DNA of 64,000 nucleotides from Ectocarpus siliculosus (GCA_000310025.1 FN648473.1:124001-188000), one strand, 5' to 3'. Positions 33,190 through 44,699 are shown, numbered from the stretch's first letter. Made by a program: numbers and translations. Notes: generated from the sequence alone by a model not told the origin.

Positions 33190-33513
33190 TTACCCCCGGC
33201 GTGGTCTAAACGCCGCTGCCGTCAATCGTACCCTGCCCTCTCTTGCGACATCGTTCACTGACGACGGCGCCACCGCATCCTGCAAACTAGACGAAGACCC
33301 CCCCCCCGATTCGTTGGCAAGCGGTTCTGGTCGTTGAGGCGACGGTGGTTGTTGCGCCTCTAAAGGTGTGGAAGGTTGCTGCATCCCCAACGCGGCACTA
33401 GAAGACGCGCTTCCTCCTTCACCCTCTGTGCTTCCTCCCTGACCCTCCGTACTTCCTACACCCTCCGTGCTTCCTCTCTGACTCTCCTCTGTGCCCTCGC
33501 TTGGCTCTTCCAT
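33190..33513 (-). CDS. Possible low-complexity ORF (Ser-Thr-Glu-Gly repeats)
   Basis: 107-codon minus-strand frame with four (G)STEG repeats near its start, then Gln/Pro/Ser-rich sequence. Such acidic low-complexity stretches occur in linkers of Copia Pol proteins and in many hypothetical proteins. It lies about 340 bp outside the Copia element's 3' LTR, on the same strand. No fold or motif seen; it may be a remnant or spurious. Confidence 0.2.
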   Translation of the reverse strand: MEEPSEGTEESQRGSTEGVGSTEGQGGSTEGEGGSASSSAALGMQQPSTPLEAQQPPSPQRPEPLANESGGGSSSSLQDAVAPSSVNDVAREGRVRLTAAAFRPRRG

Positions 33514-33852
33514 CGGCGACGTGCTCTCCTTAACGGATTTCCATACATAGTAGAACTTTGTACTCCCAAACCAACATCAGGAGAGAAGGAAGGGCACCAA
33601 TGTCGCTAAACCGACACGGTAATTGGACATCAGAGCGTTCTCCAGTCATAGTGGGGAACCAGTGTGTGAACGTCTATGGCTGTAAAGGAACCGTGACGGT
33701 TGGGATTTGATCCAGGGGGGAGTGTTCGACATTTGCTGGTTGGTTGCTCCAGTTGGTTTCGGGTGCTGGTTCAACTTGATTTTTCCTTGGTTGGAACCCC
33801 ATCTTACATGGCCCACCGGAACACATTTACTTGCGTAGCCTACTGCTGTGCG

Positions 33853-34093
33853 TGTTTGCGGCCTACGCCACGTATTTATCGAGTGAGACTGTTTCGGTCA
33901 TGTATAAACTTCACGAGAGGTAGACGACCGTCCTTCACACGGACCAAAGAGGAAGTGCCCCACAGAGCAGCTCCCACAGCAAGGAGGGGCCCCGCGAATG
34001 ATCACGGTGCCCCCTACGAAATGGAAATATTACCAATCTGCGTGACACCAAATCGTACAGCACATGTATCCCAAACCAATGTTCGCAGACCCA
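33853..34093 (-). repeat. Copia 3' LTR
   Basis: 241 bp, matching 38055-38288 from TGTTTGCGGCCTACGCCAC to ATGTTCGCAGACCCA (plus strand). Shared internal block: CCCACAGCAAGGAGGGGCCC. Several substitutions and small indels separate the two, so the insertion is old. Confidence 0.9.
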
Positions 34094-34445
34094 CAAACAC
34101 CCTCCCTGGTTCTTCACGGAAGTGACAACCATCTATGGGGCAAGGATACCCCCGGATACATCAAAAATACCAATATGGTAATATATGGAGCGGAAACCCG
34201 GAATCCGGGCGAAACCCCTCCAAACAAAACCTACCACCACACAAACCGTCGCTATCACAGCGGATCACAACGGCCGCACTTCCTAGAAAGGCCAAAGCGA
34301 AGACAAGAACACGATGAGCTACGTTCCCCCGGACGATGGTTTCCCATCGCCCCCTCCTCCCGCAACAGGTACACAGACCGCGACAGTATTGCGTCTTTCC
34401 CCGCATGTAAACATTACCACTCCCAATTGCTAAGAACTGCTACAG

Positions 34446-35107
34446 CTACTCTGGCAAGTTCATCAACTTGCGCCGGTGGTACTGCAGACTGGCCCTGCTG
34501 AGGGCCTTGGTTAGGAGGTCCGCGTATTGCTCCGTTGTCGGAACGAACTTGACCGAAATATCTCCGGACCTAAACAATCCGCGGATGAAATGAAACCTCA
34601 CATCGATGTGTTTCGTGCGACCTGAGCTGAGGGGGTTATGCACCAATGCCATGCCCCCCTGGTTGTCCTCAAGGACCTGGATGCCGCTACCACTGGTCTC
34701 TGGGGCAACAATAAACGCACAGCACGCACAAACAACGCCTCCGTAGCACCCTCCCCGGCAGCAATGTATTCGGCTTCCGTCGAAGACAGAGACGTGATGC
34801 TCTGTGGCTTGCTACCATGACTGACTACGGTACCTCCAACCGTCGTCGCGAGCCCTTACACCGAACACCTATCCTCCGTGTCGGCGCAGCTGGCGTCTAC
34901 GTACACGGCCAGCCCTAACTCCGATTCCCGTTGGTAGGTGATGCCGAGGTCCCTCGTCTTCTTCAAGTAGACGAGGATCTTCTGGATGGCATCCCAGTGC
35001 CTCTTCGCCGGGGCGTGGGCGCGGCGCGCTACCGCACGCTCGGCGAACGAGACGTCTGGACGCGAGAACGTTGACACCCTCATCATGCTGCCGATGGCCT
35101 CCCGCAC
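34446..35107 (-). pseudogene. Copia RNase H
   Basis: From 35107: AIGSMMRVSTFSRPDVSFA and LAVYVDASCAD (first catalytic Asp). Then, after a frame change, SLSSTEAEYIAAGEGATEALF (catalytic Glu in STEAEY) near 34790-34730, and finally TKHIDVRFHFIRG, YADLLTKALSR and a MNL-type C-terminus ending at 34446. These are the standard blocks of the Copia RNase H, which removes RNA from the RNA-DNA hybrid. At least two frameshifts. Confidence 0.85.
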
Positions 35108-35143
35108 CGTCCACGCCCCTCCCTCCTCATCGTCCCGCTTCGG

Positions 35144-36059
35144 TCATAGGTCGGCACCAGGGGAAGCAGGGATGTGGGAGGCCGATTGCACATCAAAGCG
35201 TTTTACCATGCTGTCAATGTACGCGGTTTGTGAGATCTCAACAGTCCCAGCCTCTACATCTCTCTCAATGGCACATCCGAGGTTTGGGGTGCCAAATTGT
35301 TTCTTGAGAGAAGCAAGCAACTCCTTGCAACACTCGTCAGACCCAGCCACCAAAATGTCATCCACGCAGATCACGATTATCATCACCACGACGTCGTCTA
35401 CGATCTTGCGGAAAACGCACGGGTCCGCCTTGCAATGCTCGAACCAATTCTCGACTAACGTGTCAGCAGCGTGGTGGTACCCCCACTGCCTACCGCTCTG
35501 CATTAAACCGTAAATGGCACACTCCGCTTTTACGACTTCTCGGGGATTTTTCCCCGTACCCAGCGGGGAGTCTCAGGTAAACTTCCTCATCTAGCGTGGC
35601 GTGTTTGTACGCCTGCTTCACGTCCCAGTGATTTAGGTTCAAGCCCTTCTCGTTTACTACCGCAAGCATCAGTTTAATGGATGCGGATGATGGGCAAGGG
35701 GAAGACGAATGGAAATTGTCCACGTTAGGGATTTGGGCTAAAACCCCAGCAACCAGACGCGCTTTGAACTTGTCAATCTTCCCTTCCTTGTTTCTCTTCC
35801 AATTGAAACACCCACTTCTACCACACAGGCCTACCCCCGTCTGGCGCGCCGTCTACAAACGAAAAACGTTCCCGTGCTCAAGTGCCCCATCAAACTCTTC
35901 CCTCATAGGCTGTTCCCATCCCTCTCTGTATTCATACTTGACAACGCCGGCTGCGGTCATGGGGGATGGCTCTACGTCACTCGAACGCTTGCCTATGGGG
36001 GTGGCACATAGCTCGTGGGACGCCGGGGCTGTCTCGAAGGCGTCTGGCGAGTTGAGCAT
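35144..36059 (-). pseudogene. Copia reverse transcriptase
   Basis: Pieces in order: GWEQPMREEFDGALEHGNVF (start of the RT region, 35900-35860); LNLNHWDVKQAYKHATLDEE with motif A Asp (about 35640); then, shifted, QSGRQWG, ADPCVFRK and MIIVICVDDILVAGSDE, the catalytic motif C (about 35370). All signature motifs are visible, but three frames are required. The preceding integrase region is absent; Gag-like reading leads directly into it. Confidence 0.85.
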
Positions 36060-38019
36060 GCGGTGAGCATGAGGTCCGCCGCACCCAGCAGGAAGTCGCC
36101 CGCCTCTTGACGCGCAGCGTGGGCCTCCGCCGCGCGCTCGAACAGCAACTCTCGCATCACCTTCACCTCTAGCTCTTCCGTCACGTGAAGTACAGCCAAA
36201 AGCATCCAGCGGGTGAGCTCCTCAGTGCTGCCGACGGGCAGCCTCGACACCGAAGCGAGCAGGGCTTTGGCACTTGTCGGCGACGGGGGCGACTGGTACC
36301 TCGGGTTTCGGCGAGGGTTCTCCCTCGTGCGGCGGCTGATGAGTTCCGCCGGCTTGTCGAAGCGGGCGAGCCGCCGGGCCTCTGGCCCGCGAAGCGCCAG
36401 GAGATTCGTCTCGCTATCGCGGTCGCTGCCGCTGTCGCTGCCGCTGCCGCTGTCGCTGCCGCTGTCGCTGCCGCTGCCGCCGCCGCTACCGTGGCTGCTG
36501 CTGCTTCGGCGATCCTTGGGCCCTCCCTGCTCGAAGGGGCGCCATCGCCAGCGTCGCCAGCTCCCCATTCGTGGGGCGGGGCCGGCGCCGCCGCCGGCGC
36601 AACGCACGCCGGCGGCCCCGCGGGCCCCGGGGCTGCCGTCGTGCCAAGGTTGAACCCTGGTCCTCCATCCACAGGTTGTCCGTCCGCCCCCCCTCCACCT
36701 TGGCCCGACGCGCCCTCCCCAACCTTCTCCTCCTCAGTCGTGAACTCCTCCTCCTCCTCTGCGATAGGAGGCAGTGACTGGGGCAGGGCGGTGGCTTTCG
36801 CGCCACCCCCTCTCACCTTTCTGGTTGTCGCCGCCGTCACCGCTGCCGCCCTTGCGGCGGTCGCTGTTGCCGCGGCCCGGCGCTCCTCCCCCGCCTCTAC
36901 CGTCGCTCGGGAGGAGAGCATGCTCCACGCTCCACTGGCCCTTCGAGGCCTTCTTCCCCTCCGGGAGGTTGGCGTGCACCGTGCCCACGATCCTGACGAT
37001 CTCGGCCCTATCCAGCGCCGTTGCTGTCGGTACCTTGCTGGTCGGTACTCGGGTGGGAGGGAACCAAGGAAGCGGGCGAGTACAAAGGGTGCGTTAGCGT
37101 TGTGCCCTTTTCCCCGCAGGCGTGCGTACAGCAGCTCGAGCGAGTATTGGTGCTCGATGGAGTTTCTGCTGTTGTGTGCGGGGATCGTAAAGTTGAACGT
37201 TTGGTTCATGAGGGCTCGTTTCGAGCCCTGCGATTCCGGGTCGTAGATTTTGTTGAGTTCCTCAAGGATCTTTGTTGCGGTCTCGCATTTGTTCGCCTTG
37301 TCGGCTTCCTTGACGATAGCAGTGGTCACAAAATGGAACGCTTGGAGGCCCCTCTGGACCTCGTCGCTCGTGTATTCGAGGCGGTACAGCTCCGAGCTTG
37401 GCAGGTTTGGGTTGCCGACGGGCGCGTCTCTCGTTGTTGCCGATCGAATGCCTGTCCAGTCTTGGCCGCTGGAAAAGCGACTTTCTCCACGAGTCATACC
37501 CGTGGCCGCGACTCTCACCGTCGACACGCGGGGAATTATCTTTGACTCGCTTCAGGTGGCTACTGCTGTAGCCATCGAGGAATTCTCCATTGCCTCGAAT
37601 CACGGGTTTCTCACCTAGGAGGTTTAACCCCCTCGCTACCCCGTCGTCCGGTCCTACGCCTGGGTCCACTCCGGCCGGTCTCGCAGGATTCGCTCCCGAT
37701 CTGCTGGCCCAGCCGCTATCCAGCAGGTGACTTGGTCCTTGTCCATCATATTTTGCTCGGTTGAGAATCCCCCGCCTCCGCCGAGCGGCTGCATGGGTTG
37801 ACCTTGGCCTCCAGGGGCGGCAACCCAGCCGCCGCTATTGGCTGCATCCGCCACGACGCTGCCAGGCTCCTTCTTCTTTATCGACTCCTCCATCTGGGCC
37901 GCCAATCGCGAAGCCTCCAGTTGCATCCTTGCAAGCTCCGCATCGCGGCCCTCCTGCACGGTCGTGCGGATCGGTTCTCCGCTCGCACCAGTGCCATCGT
38001 CGTCTCCAGCAGAGCTCAT
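36060..38019 (-). pseudogene. Copia Gag and fused low-complexity tail
   Basis: Met at 38019 (MSSAGDDDGTGASGEP), 36 bp inside the 5' LTR, begins a frame that stops at 37654. Further frames supply a UBN2/Gag-like block: TSDEVQRGLQAFHFVTTAI, CETATKILEELNKIYDPES, and LARFLGSLPPEY (37400-36960). A long Gly/Glu/Ala- and then Ser-Asp-repeat tail follows (GSDSGSDSGSGSDSGSD around 36470-36430) to about 36060. Gag forms the particle. No CCHC knuckle, protease or integrase could be found. Confidence 0.6.
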
Positions 38020-38054
38020 CCAATGTGGCTTCCCTCGAGGGGCAAACTCTAGAG

Positions 38055-38288
38055 TGTTTGCGGCCTACGCCACATATTTATCGAGTGAGACTGTTTTGGT
38101 CATGCATTCTTCTATATAAGACCGTCCTTCACATGGACGAAAGAGCGAGTGACCCGCAGAGCCCAGCTCCCACAGCAAGGAGGGGCCCCGTGAATCATCG
38201 CGGTGCCCCCTACCAACCAGCACTCTTCCAATCGGCCTGACACCAAGTCATGCAGCATATGTATCCGAAACCAATGTTCGCAGACCCA
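38055..38288 (-). repeat. Copia 5' LTR
   Basis: 234 bp counterpart of 33853-34093. The Gag start codon at 38019 follows it directly on the minus strand. No clear tRNA primer site was recognised in the 36 bp between. Confidence 0.9.
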
Positions 38289-39240
38289 GGAACAACGCGG
38301 TGGTTGGTTTTCTCAATGCCGGAGTTGTTGCAGACTGGGCTGTGACCGCAAAAAAATGGCATCGCTGTCATTTGAAGAACAAGGATTTCTGTTCCACGTG
38401 ACGGGCCGCGAGAAAAGCTGTGTGTCGTTTTGGAATGACCCAACCACGCAGAATCAATATATAAATTGCCGTGTGCCCACGGCTGCTTCCCCAATTGAGT
38501 TTTCTTATTTCAAGTTCTTGGGGATGTAGGCTTGTGGGTGTTGACGACCCGTATCGGCTCTCGAAGAGGTGTTGTTGGTTGTCGTAAAAAAGGGTAGTCC
38601 AAATTTACTCTTGAGTTGGTGCGTGCTCTCTCCACAGGGTGTCGCGCAAGTAGAACGTGCGTATGCAGCAATGACCACTGATGATGTACATAAGCAGAGC
38701 ACCCGATTGTGCCAAATCTTGTAGTCACAGGTCAAAGGCAACACTCAAGTGCTGCGTGTAAGCCTGAACGTGTCCTGTACGGCTGCAGCGCGGCGTGCCA
38801 ACTCACTTGTTGTGCCGCTGGACCCTTTAGTACGAGAGGCTTGGCTCTCAGTACTACGCAGGAAGGTCCGATGCATACATATTTCCGAGTACGCAAGTCT
38901 GAGCTACTTGCACTATGACATATTTCTGGAAATAATCTAGGTAATAATGCAAATTATTTCTGGATATGAAACACAGAACATCAACCATGTCTCCATATTC
39001 CGAGTATGACAGACCATACGGAATGTTACCTACTGTGGTAGTACGTAGGTGAATCTGTGGTTTGTGGAGGCGTGTTGGAAATCCGAAAAGCGGGGATCGA
39101 AGAAAAATAGAGACAGCCTCGGTGTCAGAAAGTTTTTGTGCTCTCGCTGGGCGAGAGACAAGCAAGTGCGTTTGAGAGAAGGAGAGGAGTAGCAGATACA
39201 GCAGCTTTGAGGAGCAGCAAACACGGGGTGCCGCCTAGGA
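38289..39240. other. No gene; second copy of a dispersed ~50-bp repeat
   Basis: 38467-38505 is the reverse complement of 18095-18135. The AGTACGAGAGG string at 38830 is discussed under rejected items. Nothing else supportable. Confidence 0.5.
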
Positions 39241-39255
39241 TTTGATTGATTTCGG

Positions 39256-41160
39256 GATGGACGGCAATGATGGGCAACCGGCGAGGGCGAACGGCGCCGC
39301 GGGCGTCGGGCGGCCAGTCAAGGCAATCCGGCGGACGGCAGTCCCCCAAGCTCGGCCGCCGGTGGCGGGGACGCCCAAAACAGGCAGCAGCAGCAGCAGC
39401 AGCAACAACAACAGGCAGCAGCAGGATCAGCAGCAGCAGCAGCAGGTCAGGTGCCGCAGCAGCAGCAGCAGCAGGATCTCCAGCATGGCCACCCGCAGCA
39501 ACAAAACGACGGCGGTCCGGCGGCAGCAATTCCGCCGCCGCCGCCCATGATTCACGGAGCCCCCCAACCTCAGCTGATGCAACAGCAGCAGCAACAGCAG
39601 CAGCCGCAGCAACAGCCCCAGCAACAGCAGTAGGAGGGCAGTGGGAGTAATCCGAACCTCTTCGCGCTGCTACAACAGCTCGTGACCCAGAGCAGTCGCC
39701 AGCAACAACAGATTCGGTCTCTCCAGGAGGTGGTCGTAAATTTGACCGGCAACCGGCAGCCCGCCCAGGGCGCCGCGGCCCACAACAATGCCCGGGATGG
39801 CCTCGCCTACAACAATAGTCAGTCAGTAGTCCTCCCCCTGGTCCAAGAGCCGCCGCCGCCGCCGCCGCAGCAGCAGCAGCAGCAACAGCAACAACCTCAC
39901 CAGCAGCAGCACCAGCACCAGCAGCACCAGCACCAGCAGCATCAACCTCACCAGCAGCACCAGCAGCAGCACCGGCAGCAGTCGCAGCCGCAACCATTGC
40001 AACAACAGTATCAACACCAACAACTGCAGGCCTACCCCCACCAGCACTACCTCCAGTCTTCGTCCGCCGCGCCCCAGGGATACCAACAGCTCGTGAGCAT
40101 CCCGGGGGCCGCGCCTGTTTACAATGCCCATCGGCTGAAAGAAGCCCAAAGGCTGGAGGGCCGCACGTGGGAAAAAGACGGCCAAGCGGCCCTGTACCTA
40201 ATGCGAGGTGCTACCTTCTCGCCCGTCGTCATGACGGGGGGCGAATTCGACCACATCATTCGTGACGTGGCCCACCCGCAACCGGGCCTGCACGCGCTGC
40301 TTACCTTCGGCGCCGTCGACATTGCGGCGTTCTCGCCGCCGCGCCCCCCGGGGGTAGCGGCGGTGACACGCATGTTCGACGTGCATCTCGACACCTTCGT
40401 TCGCGTCCTGGAAGTCTTCATCAAGGACGGCATGGCGGGCGCCTCGCCGGCCGGGGCCGACAGGGTTGGCCTGTTTTTCCGGAAACTTTTCATGATCTCC
40501 GAGGACCTCCGCCACTCACCCCCCAATACGGTGGGGGCGATCCAAGTCCCGCAGTTCTCACGGACGTTGATCCTGATTGCGGAGGGTACGGCTTCTTCGA
40601 TGGTGGGTCTCCTGCAGGGGGGTCTAGCCCGTCAGCAGCAGCCAAACACGGCCGCCGCTAGCACCAAGCGCAAAGCTACTTGACAGGGTCAACCTGCCTG
40701 CACCCCCGCCGCACCAGTCCCATACTCTTCCACGGCAGCCGCCAACGCGTTTGCACAGACCGTTGCCGCCTGGAACACTCCCGACAACGAGTGCTTCTAC
40801 ACGTGGTCGGGCACGTCCTGCACACGCCCGCGGTGCGAGAAGGGGCACACCCAGCGGCACCCGTCACTCTTGCCTGCTGCTCCTCCCCCCCCCCCCCTCC
40901 GCCCGCTCCGCCCGCTCCTCCCGCTCGTGTCCCCCCTGCTCCGAGAGCGACACAAGCACCAGTCGCGAGGTACAGCCATGGAGGCGGCCGGGGAGGAGGA
41001 GCAGCTGGAGGAGGAGGAGGTGGAGGGCGCGCGGGAGGAGGCCGTGGCGGTACCAATCCGTGACGGTGCGGGCCCCACTTCCACGAGGTGGGACCGACAA
41101 GGGGGGGTGGCGAGCTTGGCACGGGAGCGAATGCCTTTGCGGACAGCAGAAGGACAGTAG
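39256..41160 (+). pseudogene. Gag-like protein of YR element 2, poly-Gln, CCCH zinc finger
   Basis: The start is probably ATGGACGGCAATGATGGGCA (39257); a shift inside the CAG tract moves to the main frame, which is open to TAG 41158 except for single in-frame stops at 39631 (TAG) and 40681 (TGA). The N-terminal third is Gln-rich (CAG/CAC runs); the middle is globular (QAALYLMRGATFSPVVM, VEVFIKDGM-like and FFRKLFMISEDLRHSPP). After the second stop comes a zinc finger, C-x8-C-x4-C-x3-H, at 40792-40848 (CFYTWSGTSC, TRPRC, EKGH), with the same spacing as element 1's Gag. A Glu-rich tail follows. Gag identity rests on position and finger; the globular part was not recognised. Confidence 0.6.
39376..40010 (+). 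repeat. CAG/CAC trinucleotide tracts
   Basis: Interrupted CAG, CAA and CAC runs at 39376-39480, 39574-39633 and 39863-40010, encoding poly-Gln and Gln/His stretches inside the Gag-like frame. The opposite-strand frames (poly-Ala, poly-Leu) are mirror artefacts. Confidence 0.85.
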
Positions 41161-41276
41161 CGAGTGTGGGAGTTCCCCTTGTCGGTGGCACCCGCTGTGT
41201 TTTACGGTGAGGGCATGAGTTGCGAACCTGTAATTTCCCATACTGTCAACTGTTTGGATTCGTTTTCACCCTGCAT

Positions 41277-42273
41277 AGTGGCGGACACCACTCACGCCAA
41301 AACGTCAAAAACAGTAGCTACGGGGGCGGACACCCCCGGCGCTAAGTACGGGTCATATAACACACAAGCGGAGGACACCGCACTGGTGATAGATAGGTCA
41401 CAACTATTGGCGGACACCAATTATGCGAATACTGACACACACCGGGCGGACACCCGGTGTGAACATGAATTACCCTCACTCCCGCATACGGTGGACGCCG
41501 TTCCCGCGATAAACGCACTATCGAAAACCTATCACTCCCGCAAACGCTGGACGCCGTTCCCGCGAAAAACACACTAACGGAAAACCTATTGGCGGACACC
41601 AATAGCGGGTTCAATTACTGCTCTGCCTTGTACTCCACGAAGACTGTGGTGGACGCCACACGTGCTGAACAATGCAATGCAGTCGCCTCGGGGGAGGACA
41701 CCCCGGGCGAATATAAGTGGCCCCGCGGCACGCAAGCGGTGGACGCCGCGAGCGTTGTCGGTAAACAAAAAATACTGGCGGACACCAGTAGTGTGCAATG
41801 TGAACATGCATTACCCTCACTCCCGAAAACGGTGGACGCCGTTCCCGCGGAAAACACACTAACGGAAAACCTATTGGCGGACACCAATAGCGGGATCAAT
41901 TACTGCTCTACCTTGTACACCACAAAAAGACTGTGGCGGACACCACACGTGCTGAACAATGCAATGCAGTCGCCTCGGGGGAGGACACCCCGGGCGACCA
42001 TTATTGGCCCCGCAGCACGCAAGCGGTGGACGCCGCGAGCGTTGTCGGTAAACTGAAAATACTGGCGGACACCAGTAGTGTGCAGAAGGACATACACGAG
42101 GCGGACACCCTGCGTAAGAATTTGTCAGTCACACAGCCCCGATTGGCGGACACCATTCGCGGGAACGACACGGAATTGGCGGACACCATGACCGTGTCAA
42201 AAGCTACCCCGGGGGCGGACACCCCGGGGGATGCATCGTTGGCACGTAGGGCACTAGCGGCGGACACTGCTAG
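41277..42273 (+). repeat. Hairpin array 2: 23 in-frame hairpins with a constant GGAC core
   Basis: Twenty-three units have a core (C/T/A)GGAC(A/G), nearly always closed by GG and CC, inside arms that differ between units yet usually stay complementary. Examples: CACACCGGG/CCCGGTGTG (41439), CTATTGG/CCAATAG (41586), TACTGG/CCAGTA (41774), CCCCGGGG/CCCCGGGG (42208) and CTAGC/GCTAG (42254). GGAC starts at 41283, 41328, 41373, 41412, 41448, 41493, 41549, 41594, 41651, 41696, 41741, 41780, 41834, 41879, 41938, 41983, 42028, 42067, 42103, 42148, 42181, 42217 and 42262. Core types: CGGACA 14, TGGACG 6, AGGACA 3. Twenty of 22 spacings are divisible by three (45 nt eleven times). They encode Ala-Asp-Thr, Val-Asp-Ala or Glu-Asp-Thr. 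Units 8-12 and 14-18 are a later 285-290-bp duplication. Confidence 0.9.
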
Positions 42274-43870
42274 GGCCGCTGACATCACAAAAGTAATGCG
42301 ACAGGGTTGCGGGTCGAATTCAGCGATTTCTCACTTTGGGGCGGGGAAAGAACCTTCGGCCCTAGAGAGTCCAAAAAAGACAACCTTTTCGAGAAACTTA
42401 AAAACTCTGACCGATAGACTCGAGGCACAGAGAAGCATGCTCGCGTCAAGCCTACACTCACTCGACGAGAAACAATGTATCATTCGGAAGATGGCGGATA
42501 TTGGTAGTTATTTGGTAAAGCTTCACGATGGAAGGCTGGGAGACGTCGCGAGGGGAATCGGCGGCACTTTGGTGTCACCGCCGTTGGACGTGAGCGCCGT
42601 CAAGCAGTATGTCGGAGAGGAGAAGGGTTTCCCGGGTATCGATGACCTCATTGAGATAGTCGGTGAAGGAGCCCCTGCCCCCACTCTAGTCTCGCAGCAA
42701 AATCTCAAGAAAGCCTTGGCATACGGCAACCACCGTAGCGTAGACGATCACCAAACACAAGTGTGGGGAAAACTATGCGACGATGTCAAGCGTAATAGGT
42801 GTATCGTCCTGGGAAAGTGGAACGCATCGGACGTACGTGGGATTAGAGTAGCTCCGTTGGGAGCGGTCCCAGGAAAAAAAGTGAGGATCATCAACGACTT
42901 CTCTTTTGACCCAAGCACAAGCAAGGGGTCAAAATGTGGGCTCAACAAAGATACCATCATGTCTGGAGTACCACGTTGCCTGTGCGGCGAAGCACTCCCA
43001 GCTTTTCTCGAGGAGCTCACTAGCCTACGAGTAAGATGGCCTGACAAGAGAATTCTCGCAGCCAAGGCTGATGTCACCTCAGGGTTCAGAAATGTTAGGA
43101 TTTTACCAGATCATGCTCACAACTTTTGCTACGTGATAGGAGACGTGCTAGTAGCGGATCTACGGCTGACATTTGGCTGGGCAGCTTCACCAGGATTGTG
43201 GGGTGTGTTAGCCTCCGCTGCAGAGCACTCGCACCGCAAGACGTCCCTCGCGAACGCCCGACTACTACCAGAAGGAATCGCAATGATGTCTCACGTCAAA
43301 ATAAAACCCCCTTGGGAAAAAGGCACCCCAACCCCAATACCATCGTCGGCAGGCGTACAACCGCATAGAGGAGGGGACCCGCGGACGATTTCTTGGCCAG
43401 GGTCTACGTTGACGATTTCTTGCTCACGAAGGTCCAGCATGACCCCACCGACAAATCGGCACTCATTGCTTCCGCCTCGCTAGCTTCGGACCATGTCAGA
43501 CTGTTTGGCGAGGGAGAAGTCGGAGAAACCCCCATTCTTGCCCCGAAAAAGAGCACCGACTGGGACACGGTCATGGAGGCCCTGGGGTACACCATAGACA
43601 CGCATGATGGCAGAATTGCAACTACTCCCGAATGGGTAAGCGCGATCCGGAACACCCTAGAGGTGGCTTGGCCCCACGATAGGAAGAAGGCCAGTGTTCA
43701 AGAAGTCCTCAGAGGAAAACTTTGGAACCTCACCTATGTCATCAGGGCTGGTAGGTACTTTATGTGGCAACTGCTCCGCCTATCGGGTCTGCATACGCAA
43801 GCCAGTCGACACACACGGTCACGACGTCTAGTGGACTTGGGTAGAGAGTTCCACGGCGATATCGCCTTCT
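41891..43870 (+). pseudogene. Reverse transcriptase of YR element 2, N-terminus encoded by the hairpin array
   Basis: One frame is open from 41891, through the last nine array units, to 43483. RT blocks: ALAYGNHRSV, VRGIRVAPLGAVPGKKVRII, motif A (AAKADVTSGFRNVRI) and motif B (FGWAASPGLWGVL), each matching element 1. The catalytic YVDD (LARVYVDDFLL) is in another frame at about 43410; the reading continues there to about 43870. The gap between motifs B and C could hide a mini-intron (GT at 43296, AG at about 43376), which would restore frame, or a simple shift. The upstream array units continue the same peptide style in two other frames, so the coding region probably once began before 41277. 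Confidence 0.8.
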
Positions 43871-43872
43871 GG

Positions 43873-44585
43873 AAGTGGCCCTCAACCAGCCCCTGGCCCA
43901 TCGAGGGGAGTCCCTCAGCGCATCATTCCTACTCCACGTTAAACGAGCACCATCACGCCTCTACCTCTCAGACGCTAGCTTCACAGCGATTGGCGGCTAC
44001 TGCCCCGAACTAAAGACTTTCTGGAGATACACGATCGAACCCTCGCTGTCTGCGGAGCTCAAGCGCAAGGTGCAGGTGAAGGAGACGTCAGACATTACGA
44101 TCAATCTGTTAGAACTCACGGGCATGTTCATGACGGCGTGGGTAGTCCAAATGATCCTGAAAGACAGACCCGTAGAAGAAGGGCAGTCGGTGTTGATGCG
44201 CGGGGACAACGTGTCAGCCGTCAGCTGGACTAACAGGTGTGGGGGGTCGCGTGACAGGCGCGCTAGCCTCATAATGAGACTCATGGGTAGGATGGAGATT
44301 TCTTGCGGCTGGTGCCACGTGGCCAAGCACATCCCTGGTCGAAAGAACACACTCGCGGACGGGATCTCACGTTGGGAAGAAAACGAGATCGCCGCCAACG
44401 TAAGAATGCTCACGAAAGACTCAGGGTGGACACAGCAGGATATCGGGGAGGGGGAACGAGCGTTGCTCAGCATTATTCTCCAAAAGAAATTACCGAAAGA
44501 TAGTCTGGACGACTCGGTATGGACATTATGGTCCAAGGAACAGAGAATGTCCGACACGGCAAAGAGATCGAAGGTAGGGCAGTAG
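43873..44585 (+). pseudogene. RNase H of YR element 2
   Basis: The frame changes at about 43873, after DIAFWKW, and then runs 236 codons. DIRS/Ngaro-type RNase H: LSDASFTAIGGY (Asp), INLLELTGMF (Glu), MRGDNVSAVSW (Asp) and HIPGRKNTLADGISRW (His, Asp). All match element 1 position by position. It stops at 44585. Confidence 0.85.
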
Positions 44586-44699
44586 GACACCGCTCCGCGT
44601 TCTGGTCGATCAACGAATTATCAAAGGAATTGAGATATCGAGTAAGCTGGAGCGGTGGACAGGCATCACACTCACGGTTTCATGACGCCTTGATAAAAT

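Larger units (their letters stand above)
33853..38288 (-). mobile_element. Ty1/Copia-type LTR retrotransposon, integrase-less
   Basis: Two direct LTRs (38055-38288 as 5', 33853-34093 as 3') enclose, in minus sense, Gag and the C-terminal half of Pol (RT and RNase H). LTRs begin TGGGTCTGCGAACA and end CCGCAAACA. A purine tract (CCAGGGAGGG) precedes the 3' LTR. Protease and integrase are missing and all frames are broken. Five-bp target duplications are not evident. Total 4,436 bp. Confidence 0.85.

Noticed and set aside
38825-38850. CTTTAGTACGAGAGGCTT resembles the sarcin-ricin loop of large-subunit rRNA
   Set aside because: Only about a dozen bases match and the neighbouring conserved rRNA sequence is absent on both sides.
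39125-39997. 290-codon minus-strand Ala-rich frame
   Set aside because: Antisense of the CAG tracts in the Gag-like gene; composition alone explains it.
41277-42273. CRISPR-like array
   Set aside because: The shared cores are only 6-10 bp, spacers are coding and partly palindromic with them, there are no cas genes, and the context is a eukaryotic retroelement.
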